DNA from: Candidatus Gastranaerophilales bacterium
GTDB taxonomy: Bacteria > Cyanobacteriota > Vampirovibrionia > Gastranaerophilales > Gastranaerophilaceae
Length of the DNA stretch: 38,861 nt
Direction of reading: 5' to 3'
NCBI GenBank assembly: GCA_944325575.1
Contig: CALVAR010000022.1
Coordinates: 1-38,861 of the forward strand
Shown here piece by piece: positions 24,799 through 33,256 of this stretch. The notes under the pieces were generated by a model. That model was given only the letters and a program-made list of their open reading frames with translations, did no database searches and was not told the origin of the DNA. Position 1 is the stretch's first letter; every line of letters starts with the position of its first letter. Position numbers and translations under genes: made by a program.

Positions 24799-25207
24799 AA
24801 ATTATGCAAAACCTTCTGTATTTGAAAAATTGACAGCTGCTTTGTCATATATTTTTCCTCTTATAGGTTTTGTATTTATAATTATTGCAGCGCTTATGAA
24901 AAAGGATTTAAAACCTTTTTTAAAGTATCATATATTCCAATCAATATTCATTGCATTTGGACTCTGGTTAATTCTTACGGGCTTAACATATCTGTTTAAT
25001 CTTTTGAGCTATATTCCTGTTTTGAAGAATATAATCGGTATGATTACATTCTTTTTAAACACACCGATTATCTTAGGATTTTCAATAATTACATTTATAT
25101 ACTGCATGTTTATTCTCTATCTGATTTTTGGTGTAATCAGAGGTTCTGACAGTTATGTTCCCTGGGTTTCCGATATTATTAAAACAAATTTAAAAGGTCA
25201 GATTTAG
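24785..25207 (+). CDS. Tic20-like membrane protein
   Basis: A 140-residue inner-membrane protein with three to four hydrophobic helices: LTAALSYIFPLIGFVFIIIA, FQSIFIAFGLWLILTGLTYL, IIGMITFFLNTPIILGFSII and the following ILYLIFGVI. The features shared with the Tic20-like family of cyanobacteria are the L-YIFPLIG start, a conserved charged turn before the second helix (KPFLKYHIFQS) and the end YVPWVSDIIKTNL. The start is GTG 24785 with GGGAG about 5 bases before it. In plastids Tic20 is part of the protein import channel; the bacterial role is unknown. The coupling to a TPR gene is notable because import receptors often carry TPRs. Confidence 0.7.
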   Translation: MPYYRNYAKPSVFEKLTAALSYIFPLIGFVFIIIAALMKKDLKPFLKYHIFQSIFIAFGLWLILTGLTYLFNLLSYIPVLKNIIGMITFFLNTPIILGFSIITFIYCMFILYLIFGVIRGSDSYVPWVSDIIKTNLKGQI

Positions 25208-25246
25208 TTCTGTTTTTTATATATTTAAGAGAGTTGGAGAGAAAGA

Positions 25247-26512
25247 ATGAATTTTGACACAATAGCGGTGCAAGGTGCGCACAAAGCCAAAGACAACAGA
25301 CACTGTATACCTGTGCCGATATATCAAACAACGGCATTTGATTTTGATAATGTGCAATATGCAGCGGATTTGTTTGATTTGAAAACATCCGGAGATATTT
25401 ATACAAGAATTTCCAACCCTACAACACAAGTATTGGAAGAACGAATTGCTATGCTTGAAGGCGGCGTCGGGGCACTGGCATTATCGTCCGGACAGGCTGC
25501 ATCATTGATTGCCGTACTTAATATAGCAAAAGCCGGAGATGATGTAGTTGCTTCTTCGACTCTATATGGCGGCACATTTAACCTTTTAAATTCTACTCTT
25601 CGAAAACTCGGTATAAACACAATTTTTGTCAACGGAGAAACAGCACAAGACTACGATAAAGCAATTACACCAAAAACCAAATGTGTATTTACGGAAATGG
25701 TAGGCAATCCAAAGCTTAATGTTCTTGATATAGAATCTGTTGCAAATGTTGCACATTCGCACAACATACCGTTGATTGTTGATAACACGGTATGTTCACC
25801 TTATCTGTGCAGACCTTTTGAATGGGGGGCAGATATAATTGTTCACTCAATGACAAAATATATATCCGGACATGGCAATTCCATGGGCGGTATTATTGTT
25901 GATTCAGGAAATTTTGACTGGACAGCATCAGAAAAATTTGCAGAGCTTGTTGAGCCTGATCCGTCATACCATGGACTGAGTTATACGGAATCTTTCGGAA
26001 AAACAGCATATATTGTAAAAGCACGAGGACAGCTCTTAAGAGATTTGGGAACCTGTATAAGTCCTTTTAATGCCTATCTAACTCTGCTGGGACTTGAAAC
26101 TCTGCATCTTAGAATGCAAAGAGTGTCTGATACTGCGTTAAAAGTAGCTAAATATCTGCAAAAACATCCGCAGATTGCCTGGGTAAACTACCCGGGACTT
26201 GAAAACAATGAATACTATCCGCTTGTACAAAAATATATGCCCAAAGGTGTTTCTTCAATAATAAGTTTTGGTATAAAGGGCGGAAAAGAAGCGGGAATCA
26301 AATTTATAGAGAATGTAAAACTTTTAATACACGCAACAAACATAGGCGATTCCCGCTCTATAATTACATATCCTTGCCTTACGACACACAGACAGCTTAA
26401 TGATGAACAATTAAAAGCCTGTGGTATCTCCGATGATTTTATGAGGTTGTCTGTTGGTCTTGAGGATGTTGATGATATAATAAATGATATTGAACAGGCA
26501 ATTATACACTAG
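25247..26512 (+). CDS. metY: O-acetylhomoserine sulfhydrylase
   Basis: A 421-residue PLP enzyme of the Cys/Met metabolism family, making homocysteine from O-acetylhomoserine and sulfide. Key features are Y52-x-R54 (IYTRISNPT, from the neighbouring subunit's PLP phosphate site), SGQAA (81-85), D179 facing the pyridine nitrogen (LIVDNTVCSPYLCRPFEWGA), and the Schiff-base Lys204 in HSMTKYISGHG. The length and the FNLLNSTLRKLGI segment favour metY over cystathionine synthases and lyases. GGAGAGAAAG precedes the ATG. Neighbouring apt follows 23 bases later. No SAM or B12 riboswitch is visible in the 39-bp upstream gap. Confidence 0.92.
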   Translation: MNFDTIAVQGAHKAKDNRHCIPVPIYQTTAFDFDNVQYAADLFDLKTSGDIYTRISNPTTQVLEERIAMLEGGVGALALSSGQAASLIAVLNIAKAGDDVVASSTLYGGTFNLLNSTLRKLGINTIFVNGETAQDYDKAITPKTKCVFTEMVGNPKLNVLDIESVANVAHSHNIPLIVDNTVCSPYLCRPFEWGADIIVHSMTKYISGHGNSMGGIIVDSGNFDWTASEKFAELVEPDPSYHGLSYTESFGKTAYIVKARGQLLRDLGTCISPFNAYLTLLGLETLHLRMQRVSDTALKVAKYLQKHPQIAWVNYPGLENNEYYPLVQKYMPKGVSSIISFGIKGGKEAGIKFIENVKLLIHATNIGDSRSIITYPCLTTHRQLNDEQLKACGISDDFMRLSVGLEDVDDIINDIEQAIIH

Positions 26513-26535
26513 AAAAAGAATAGGATAAGAAAAAG

Positions 26536-27063
26536 ATGCAAAATTACGTCGAATCAAAGGTTAGAGACATTGTTGACTTCCCCAAGAAAGGAATTATTTT
26601 CAGAGATATTACAACAGCTGTAAAAGATGCCAAAGCTTTACAGTTTATGGTAGATTTTCTTGTTCAGCAATATGAAGATAAAAAAATTGATTATGTTGCC
26701 GGTATAGAATCAAGAGGATTCATTTTTGGTGCACCGCTTGCATACAAGCTTAATGCCGGTTTTATTTTAATCAGAAAGCCCGGAAAACTTCCTGCTGACA
26801 CTATTTCTCAAGAATATGAACTTGAATACGGAACAGACAAAATTGAAATGCATGCAGACGCAGTAGAACCCGGTAAAAATGTACTCGTTATTGATGATTT
26901 GCTTGCTACAGGCGGTACCGTTGATGCGGCTTGTAAATTGCTCAAAAAAGCTGGAGCCAATGTAGTCGGTGCAGGATTTATTATCGAACTTTCAGACCTC
27001 GGCGGAAGAAAAAAACTCGAAGGCATTGATGTTACTTCAATGATTCAATATAAGGGTTTATAA
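26536..27063 (+). CDS. apt: Adenine phosphoribosyltransferase
   Basis: A 175-residue purine salvage enzyme joining adenine with PRPP to AMP. The PRPP-binding motif VLVIDDLLATGGT covers residues 117-128. The N-terminal part has the family pattern DFPKKGIIFRDITTAV, AGIESRGFIFGAPLAY, and the flexible loop KPGKLPADTISQEYELEYGT. The length is that of bacterial Apt. It lies 23 bases after metY and 64 bases before ileS, probably in one transcript; the three genes have no obvious pathway link beyond housekeeping metabolism. Confidence 0.96.
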   Translation: MQNYVESKVRDIVDFPKKGIIFRDITTAVKDAKALQFMVDFLVQQYEDKKIDYVAGIESRGFIFGAPLAYKLNAGFILIRKPGKLPADTISQEYELEYGTDKIEMHADAVEPGKNVLVIDDLLATGGTVDAACKLLKKAGANVVGAGFIIELSDLGGRKKLEGIDVTSMIQYKGL

Positions 27064-27127
27064 TTTTTGCTTATAAATCTTTTTAATATAAAATTATTAT
27101 TATAGAACTAATGAATAGAGGGATGAA

Positions 27128-29953
27128 ATGTCAGATAAAAAAGAATTTGAGTTTAAAGATACATTAAACCTGCCTCAAACAACTCTTGCAATGCGTGCAA
27201 ATGCTGCTGTCAGAGAGCTTGAGATTCAGGATTTTTGGGAAGAACGCAAAATTTATGAAAAGAATCTCGCACAAAGAGATATTGATAAAAAATTTGTGCT
27301 TCATGACGGTCCGCCGTATCTTAGTGCACCTAAAATCCATATAGGACACGCTTTAAACAAAATTCTAAAAGACATTGTAATCAAATATAAATCGCAAAGC
27401 GGATATTATGCACCGTATGTTCCGGGTTATGACGGACACGGATTGCCTATTGAAAATGCTGTTGTAAAAACTATTGATGGCGGACGTCAGGCTGTTTCAA
27501 AATATCTCCTGCGTCTTAAATGCAGAGAATTTGCACTCAGAAATCTTCACGGGCAGGAAGAAGATTTCAGACGCCTCGGCGTATGGGGTAACTGGTCAAA
27601 CCCCTATGTGACAATCTCTCCTGAAATTGAAGCAGAGCAGGTAAGAATTTTTGGTGAAATGTACCAGAAAGGTTATATAGAAAAAGGTCTTAAACCGGTA
27701 TACTGGTGTCCAAAATGCGAAACTGCCCTTGCAGAAGCAGAAGTTGAATATGCAGATCATACTTCAACCGCAATATATGTAAAATTCGAATTTAGAGAAG
27801 TTGATTCACTAAAGATTAAAGAACTTGCGGGTATTCAAAGTAAAAACAAAGTTTATGCAGTTATATGGACAACTACTCCGTGGACAATTCCGTCTAACCT
27901 TGCAATCTGCTTAAATGAAAGATTTGAATATTCTCTTGTTCAATATACCGATGAAATTTATCTGATTGCGACAGACCTTGTAAATGCGTTTGTTGCGGAC
28001 AATGCATTTGATGAAAAAGATATTACAATTCTCGGTACGGTAAGCGGAAAAGATTTGGAAAATATGAAAACCAAACATCCGCTATATGACAGAATGAGCC
28101 AGATAATCTTAGGCGATCATGTAACGCTTGATGCAGGTACAGGTTGTGTACATACTGCACCGGGACACGGTCTTGAGGACTGGGAAGTCTGTCAGAAATA
28201 CGGTATTGATGTATTATCGCCTCTTGATGCAAAAGGCTACTGGACTGACGAAGTCGAAGATATGAAAGGCATTTACTACGAAGACGGCAACAAGGTTGTA
28301 CTTGAACGTCTGGATGCAGCAGGAGCACTTCTCGGACATAAAGAAATTTCTCACAGCTATCCGCATTGCTGGAGATGCAAACATCCTGTTATATACAGAG
28401 CAACTCCTCAATGGTTTGTAAAAGTAGACAAATTCAGAGATGAAGCATTAAGAGAAATTAGCAATGTACAGTGGATTCCGGCATCAGGTGAACAGAGAAT
28501 CTCTAACATGGTAGCTTCCCGTACAGACTGGTGTATTTCAAGACAAAGAGTCTGGGGAGTGCCTATCCCTGTGTTCTATTGCAAAGACTGTAAAGAAGCG
28601 ATTGTTACACCTGCAACTATCGAAAATCTTGCAAAAATATTTGAAAAAGAATCATCAGATATATGGGTAAAAGAAGAAGCAAAATACCTTCTTCCTACTG
28701 CATTCAAATGTCCTCACTGCGGAGGCAGACACTTCCTTAAAGAAAAAGACATCATGGATGTTTGGTTTGATTCCGGTATCACACACCGTGCAGTAGTAGA
28801 AAAAAGATACAAAGAACTGGGACATCTGCCTGTTGAAATGTATCTTGAGGGTTCTGACCAGCACAGAGGCTGGTTCCAGTCTTCATTGCTTACTGCAGTA
28901 GCAACAAGCGGTCGTGCTCCTTATATGACAGTATTAACCCACGGTTTTGTACTTGATGCTGAAGGCAAAAAGATGAGTAAATCATTAGGCAACACGGTTG
29001 CGCCTCAAGACATCATAAAACTGTACGGTGCTGATGTATTAAGACTCTGGGCTGCTTCAGTAGACTACAGAAACGATGTAAGAATAGGCGACACAGCTAT
29101 CAAACAGATGGTTGAAATCTTTAAGAAGATGAGAAACACTTCAAGATTTCTTCTCGGAAACCTATATGATTTTGACCCGATTACGGATTATGTATTCTAC
29201 AAAGATTTGAAAGCAATTGACAAATTTGCGCTTCATAAATTGAATAACCTTATTGCAAATGTTACAGAAGCATTTGAAAATTACGAATTTTATAAATACT
29301 TCCAGCATCTGCAAAATTTTGCGGCTGCAGATTTGAGCTCGTTCTATCTTGATATTGTAAAAGACAGATTGTACACGGCCGGCAAAAAATCTCTGTCAAG
29401 ACGTGCATGTCAGACTGTTTTGTATGAAATATCACAGGCTTTGACAAGAATGCTTGCCCCTGTAATGCCGCATCAGGCAGAAGATATCTGGCAAAATACT
29501 CCGGAAAAACAAAGAAACAAACTGGAAAGTATTTTGCTCTCCGATTGGCCTGTTACAAATGCAAAATGGTCAAATGAAAAGGTAGAAAAAGAGTTCTCTA
29601 AGATATTAAAATTAAGAGAAATTGTTACAAAAGCTATCGAGCCTTTAAGAGCAGACAAAAAAATAGGCAGCTCACTGGAGGTTGCTGTATATGTAAAAGG
29701 CGGAGATCATTCACTTTTGAAACACTACGCAAAAGAACTTTCGAATATATTTATTACATCTCAGGCAGAACTCACGGATAAAGCTCCTGACAATGTACTA
29801 AATGAATATTCGGAAGATGATTACACTATATATGTTACGGCAGCACACGGCGAAAAATGCGACAGATGCTGGAAATACAGAGAGCTTTCCGATTACGGAG
29901 AACACGGAAGAATCTGTCCGGAATGTCTTAATGCTATAAACGGCAAAGACTAA
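27128..29953 (+). CDS. ileS: Isoleucyl-tRNA synthetase
   Basis: A 941-residue class I aminoacyl-tRNA synthetase charging tRNA-Ile. HIGH occurs at 71-74 (PKIHIGHALNKILKD). The editing domain has WTTTPWTIPSNLA and GTGCVHTAPGHG. KMSKS is at 615-619. The C-terminal zinc site has C911, C914, C930 and C933 (CDRCWKY...CPECL), as in the bacterial IleS type with a C-terminal zinc ribbon. The motif DGPPYLSAPKI departs slightly from the common DGPPYANG. GAGGGATGAA precedes the ATG. No T-box leader is visible in the 64-base gap. A strong terminator follows. Confidence 0.97.
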   Translation: MSDKKEFEFKDTLNLPQTTLAMRANAAVRELEIQDFWEERKIYEKNLAQRDIDKKFVLHDGPPYLSAPKIHIGHALNKILKDIVIKYKSQSGYYAPYVPGYDGHGLPIENAVVKTIDGGRQAVSKYLLRLKCREFALRNLHGQEEDFRRLGVWGNWSNPYVTISPEIEAEQVRIFGEMYQKGYIEKGLKPVYWCPKCETALAEAEVEYADHTSTAIYVKFEFREVDSLKIKELAGIQSKNKVYAVIWTTTPWTIPSNLAICLNERFEYSLVQYTDEIYLIATDLVNAFVADNAFDEKDITILGTVSGKDLENMKTKHPLYDRMSQIILGDHVTLDAGTGCVHTAPGHGLEDWEVCQKYGIDVLSPLDAKGYWTDEVEDMKGIYYEDGNKVVLERLDAAGALLGHKEISHSYPHCWRCKHPVIYRATPQWFVKVDKFRDEALREISNVQWIPASGEQRISNMVASRTDWCISRQRVWGVPIPVFYCKDCKEAIVTPATIENLAKIFEKESSDIWVKEEAKYLLPTAFKCPHCGGRHFLKEKDIMDVWFDSGITHRAVVEKRYKELGHLPVEMYLEGSDQHRGWFQSSLLTAVATSGRAPYMTVLTHGFVLDAEGKKMSKSLGNTVAPQDIIKLYGADVLRLWAASVDYRNDVRIGDTAIKQMVEIFKKMRNTSRFLLGNLYDFDPITDYVFYKDLKAIDKFALHKLNNLIANVTEAFENYEFYKYFQHLQNFAAADLSSFYLDIVKDRLYTAGKKSLSRRACQTVLYEISQALTRMLAPVMPHQAEDIWQNTPEKQRNKLESILLSDWPVTNAKWSNEKVEKEFSKILKLREIVTKAIEPLRADKKIGSSLEVAVYVKGGDHSLLKHYAKELSNIFITSQAELTDKAPDNVLNEYSEDDYTIYVTAAHGEKCDRCWKYRELSDYGEHGRICPECLNAINGKD

Positions 29954-29975
29954 TAATTAGTTATATTTAAACAAT

Positions 29976-30004
29976 AAAAAGGATGGATATTATCCATCCT
30001 TTTT
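29976..30004. terminator. Bidirectional terminator
   Basis: AAAAAGGATGGATA and TATCCATCCTTTTT form a near-continuous 14-bp inverted repeat around one central base. It separates the convergent ileS and dapA genes. Confidence 0.85.
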
Positions 30005-30021
30005 ATTTGTCTGATTACAAG

Positions 30022-30918
30022 CTACTTTGTATGAACATAATCTTTTAAAACTGATAAAAGCTCTTGTTTTTCATCTTCATCGAGTTCTACAAGAGGACGT
30101 CTTACATAGTTTTCAATAATTCCCATTTGTGCAAGACATTCTTTTACGGGAACCGGATTTGGAGCCATGAAGATTTTTTTGAAAAGCGGATAGAGTTTCA
30201 AATGCATTTTAGTAGCGTCTGCGACCTTGCCGGATTTATACAAATCTAACATCTCATGCATTTGCTTTCCGATAATATGAGAAGCAACAGAAATTACACC
30301 GTGTGCCCCAACCGAAACCATCGGCAGTGTGAGGCTGTCATCACCGGAATAAATAACAAAGTCATCCGGACAAAGTCTTCTTGTTTCCGTAATAACATCC
30401 ATATCTGCCAAACTTTGTTTTACAGCAAAGATATTTTTGTATTTTTCAGCCAGATATGCAATTGTTTCCGGTTTCATTGTAATACCTGTACGTCCGGGGA
30501 TATTGTACAAAAGAATCGGCAAATCAGTAGATTCCGCAATAGTTGAAAAATGTGCAATCAAACCTTTTTGTGATGGTTTGTTATAATAAGGAACTACTGA
30601 TAAAATTGCATCTGCGCCGCACTGCTTTGCATTGTTAGTTGCCATAACAGCAGTTTTTGTGCAATTAGATCCTGCCCCCATAATCAGCTTTGCTCTGCCG
30701 TTTGCAACCTTTTTGACAAAATTAAAAATTTCAACTTCTTCATCATGAGTCAAAGTCGGCGATTCACCTGTTGTGCCTGCAACGAGAATACTTTCAGTTC
30801 CGGTAGCTATCAGGTGTTCTACGAGTTTTTCCAGTGATTTATAATCGACATTTCTTTCTTTATCCATAGGCGTTATCATCGCCGTAATAATCTCACCCGC
30901 ATCAAACCGCATAGTCAT
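30022..30918 (-). CDS. dapA: 4-hydroxy-tetrahydrodipicolinate synthase
   Basis: A 298-residue enzyme of lysine and diaminopimelate synthesis, condensing pyruvate with aspartate semialdehyde. T49-T50 (VAGTTGESPTL), Y138 and R143 (LLYNIPGRTG) and the Schiff-base Lys167 (FAVKQSLADMD) are in place on a TIM-barrel scaffold; the second GDDSLTLPMVSVGAHGVISV block is also typical. The start ATG 30918 has AAGGAGAG six bases before it; the second ATG three codons on is less likely. It lies 66 bases behind the SNase-like gene in the miaB direction. No lysine riboswitch is seen. Confidence 0.95.
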   Translation of the reverse strand: MTMRFDAGEIITAMITPMDKERNVDYKSLEKLVEHLIATGTESILVAGTTGESPTLTHDEEVEIFNFVKKVANGRAKLIMGAGSNCTKTAVMATNNAKQCGADAILSVVPYYNKPSQKGLIAHFSTIAESTDLPILLYNIPGRTGITMKPETIAYLAEKYKNIFAVKQSLADMDVITETRRLCPDDFVIYSGDDSLTLPMVSVGAHGVISVASHIIGKQMHEMLDLYKSGKVADATKMHLKLYPLFKKIFMAPNPVPVKECLAQMGIIENYVRRPLVELDEDEKQELLSVLKDYVHTK

Positions 30919-30984
30919 ACAACTCTCCTTTATAAAATCATTTATAATGCCAGTATAGTTTATTAAAACAATTTATACAATATT

Positions 30985-31446
30985 TTATTTGACATAGTCG
31001 CAATAACCGGCATCAACCATGTGTTTGCTAAGGCTGTCGTTTCCTATATAAAACTCGCCTACCAGATTGCCGTACAAACCGACACCGTTGGGTTTAAAAT
31101 AGATATTATCTTTGTGTTCCCTAAAAATTTTCAACAAATATACGGTCGGTTCTCTGCTGATTCTTACAGAACGCTGTCTTGGGCGAAGATAAACATTTCC
31201 GCCGCTGCTTTTTAGTGCATATACCCTGCTGTATTCATGGCAGTTGAGGTTTGAGACATAAGCAGGACCTAGCAAACGGTCTACTTTTATTTTTACTTCC
31301 AGTGCGTCTTCTATGCCGATAAATTCTGCTTTTATTTTCTGATTCCATTCTATTTTGTTAATGACCTTCATTGAAAAGGCGGGTAAAGATATCATTATCA
31401 TAACTGATAATAAAACAAAAATTTTTTTATCTAATACCGGCTTCAC
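30985..31446 (-). CDS. Exported SNase-like (thermonuclease-fold) protein
   Basis: A 153-residue protein with a signal peptide (FVLLSVMIMISLPAFS, about 10-25). The remainder resembles a staphylococcal-nuclease-type OB fold: strands IKAEFIGIEDALEVKIKVDR, then CHEYSRVYALKS, and the C-terminal signature YGNLVGEFYIGNDSLSKHMV with AGYCDY, which matches the yGR-lg-vy...sln--lv--G-a pattern. The Arg of that pattern is Asn here, and I cannot assign the catalytic Arg/Glu set, so nuclease activity is doubtful. Its start overlaps miaB by 20 bases, so it is cotranscribed and perhaps coupled to it. Confidence 0.65.
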   Translation of the reverse strand: MKPVLDKKIFVLLSVMIMISLPAFSMKVINKIEWNQKIKAEFIGIEDALEVKIKVDRLLGPAYVSNLNCHEYSRVYALKSSGGNVYLRPRQRSVRISREPTVYLLKIFREHKDNIYFKPNGVGLYGNLVGEFYIGNDSLSKHMVDAGYCDYVK

Positions 31447-32845
31447 TGCAGATTTCTCCTCTTAAGTGCCATGTGCTTGCACCTGTTATTTTTACGTTAA
31501 CAAATTCTCCGACCAGATTTTTCTCGCCCTCAAAATGCACAATTTTATTGTTTCTTGCACGACCGGCAAGTATAATTTTTCCTTCTTTTTCTTCAAAAGA
31601 CTCAACTAAAATTTCAAAAATTTTGCCTATACATTTTTCATTAGATTTTAAACAAGCCTGTCTGTTTTTTTCATTTAAACGGGCCAATCTTTCAAATTTT
31701 GTATCTTCATCAATGAATCTGTCCGTCCATTTTGCCGCTTTCGTTTTTACACGCGGTGAATACGCTGCGGTATTTGAATAATCGAGTTCAAATTCATCAA
31801 TTGCACTCATAGTATCAAGAAACTCTTCTTCTGTTTCTCCGGGAAATCCTGCGATAAAATCAGAAGTTATTGCAACATCTTCAAAAGTATCACGGATTTT
31901 TTTTACAATCTCTCCGTATTCTTCTCTGTTGTATCTGCGATTCATTTCTTTCAGCACTTTAGAATTACCTGATTGCATAGGAATATGAAAGAATTCACAC
32001 ACCTTATCACATTCTTTTACAGCATGAATTAAATCATCTGTAATATCTGTCGGATATGATGTTACAAAACGGATTCTAAATTTTCCGTCAATTTTATTCA
32101 AGTCTCTGAGAAGGTTAGCCAGAGTAACGTCTCTTCCGTCATAGTCTTTGTCTTTATCAAGTGTCTTGCCGTAGCTGTCAACATTTTGACCAAGCAGTGT
32201 TATTTCCTTAAATCCTTCTTTTATAGCTTTTTTAGCTTCGTCAATAATTTCTGACGGTTTTCTGCTTCTTTCTCTTCCTCTTGTAAAAGGGACTATACAG
32301 TAGGTGCAAAAATTATTGCACCCTTCCATGATAGGAATCCATGCGTTCAGGCTTTTTGCCCTTTTTATTTCGTATTTTGCTTCTTCTTCACCTTCCGTAA
32401 ATTTTTTCGGAGTTTCATTTGTTGCGCATACTCTTTCACCGGTATTGATTCTTCTTATTAAATCAGGCAGTTCATAAACATTGTTTGTACCAAAAACAAG
32501 ATCTACATAAGGGAAACGCTTTAAAAGTTTTTCTTTGTCCTGCTGTGCCACGCATCCGCAAAAAGCAACTTTTATATCTCTAAAAGGCTTGCCCTCAAGC
32601 TCTTTTTTATGTTCTTCCTGTTTCCATTTGCCCCATACACCGACAAGGCTGTATGCTTTGTCGGCAGAAAGCTGTCTTATAGAACAGGTATTTACAATGA
32701 GCAGGTCAGCATTTTTTGCATCTTCTGTTTGTTCATAGCCAAAATGAGAAAGCATTCCCAGTATTCTTTCCGTATCAGATTTATTCATCTGACAGCCCAT
32801 TGTTTCTATATAAACTTTTTTATCAAAATGTTTTGTATTTTCCAT
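31427..32845 (-). CDS. miaB: tRNA-2-methylthio-N6-dimethylallyladenosine synthase
   Basis: A 472-residue methylthiotransferase that modifies A37 of tRNAs after MiaA. The N-terminal UPF0004 domain carries the auxiliary cluster cysteines C18 (MGCQMNKSD), C54 (NTCSIR) and C98 (FCGCVAQ, next to C96). The radical-SAM motif is C176-x3-C180-x2-C183 (CNNFCTYC) followed by VPFTRGRERSR. A C-terminal TRAM domain ends the protein (GRARNNKIVHFEG). The sequence matches MiaB rather than RimO or MtaB by the FTRGRERSR stretch and length. It heads a minus-strand run with the SNase-like gene and dapA. Confidence 0.95.
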   Translation of the reverse strand: MENTKHFDKKVYIETMGCQMNKSDTERILGMLSHFGYEQTEDAKNADLLIVNTCSIRQLSADKAYSLVGVWGKWKQEEHKKELEGKPFRDIKVAFCGCVAQQDKEKLLKRFPYVDLVFGTNNVYELPDLIRRINTGERVCATNETPKKFTEGEEEAKYEIKRAKSLNAWIPIMEGCNNFCTYCIVPFTRGRERSRKPSEIIDEAKKAIKEGFKEITLLGQNVDSYGKTLDKDKDYDGRDVTLANLLRDLNKIDGKFRIRFVTSYPTDITDDLIHAVKECDKVCEFFHIPMQSGNSKVLKEMNRRYNREEYGEIVKKIRDTFEDVAITSDFIAGFPGETEEEFLDTMSAIDEFELDYSNTAAYSPRVKTKAAKWTDRFIDEDTKFERLARLNEKNRQACLKSNEKCIGKIFEILVESFEEKEGKIILAGRARNNKIVHFEGEKNLVGEFVNVKITGASTWHLRGEICSEAGIR

Positions 32846-32906
32846 ATTTTCAAGCCTTTTATTTCCAAAATTTCATATTGTCAACTGACTCCGACTACCA
32901 GATGAA

Positions 32907-33130
32907 CCTGTGCGATAAACAAGTACATTTTTACCAACAAGTCCGGCACAGGCAACAAGTGCATGGGGTCACTTTAGCTATATTTATGCTTATGTGGCCT
33001 CGCTACCTCTCATAAATATGCCACCGGCATATTTATTCGGCAGAGTGTGTATCACTTCTAGCTTGAGATGCAGGCAAGTTTACAAGCCGTACATATCAGG
33101 ATACTCTTGAGTACAAGCGAGGTCGCCTCA
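32907..33130. ncRNA. Candidate structured RNA between miaB and ftsH
   Basis: The 411-bp gap 32846-33256 has no credible gene but is full of pairing. CCTGTGC (32907) pairs with GCACAGG (32946). ATAAATATGCC (33012-33022) and GGCATATTTAT (33026-33036) form a perfect 11-bp hairpin. CCTCGCT near 32998 can pair with AGCGAGG near 33116, enclosing the region. It is richer in GC than its surroundings. I checked for tRNA, SRP RNA, tmRNA and RNase P core motifs and found none. The strand is undecided. Confidence 0.35.
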
Positions 33131-33211
33131 GATAAATATTATAAATAAAAGACAGTTTAGTTTGTGTAACAAAACATTAATAATGCCGATATGTTTAATA
33201 TCCCTAAAAAT

Positions 33212-33240
33212 AAAAAGGCCGGCTAACAACCGGCCTTTTT
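33212..33240. terminator. Bidirectional terminator behind ftsH
   Basis: AAAAAGGCCGG, loop CTAACAA, CCGGCCTTTTT. It lies 17 bases behind the ftsH stop on the minus strand and could also end a plus-strand RNA from the structured region. Confidence 0.88.
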
Positions 33241-33256
33241 ATTTTATTTATGAATC

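Noticed and set aside
25208-25246. A SAM or B12 riboswitch before metY
   Set aside because: The gap is 39 bases, too short, and shows no such structure.
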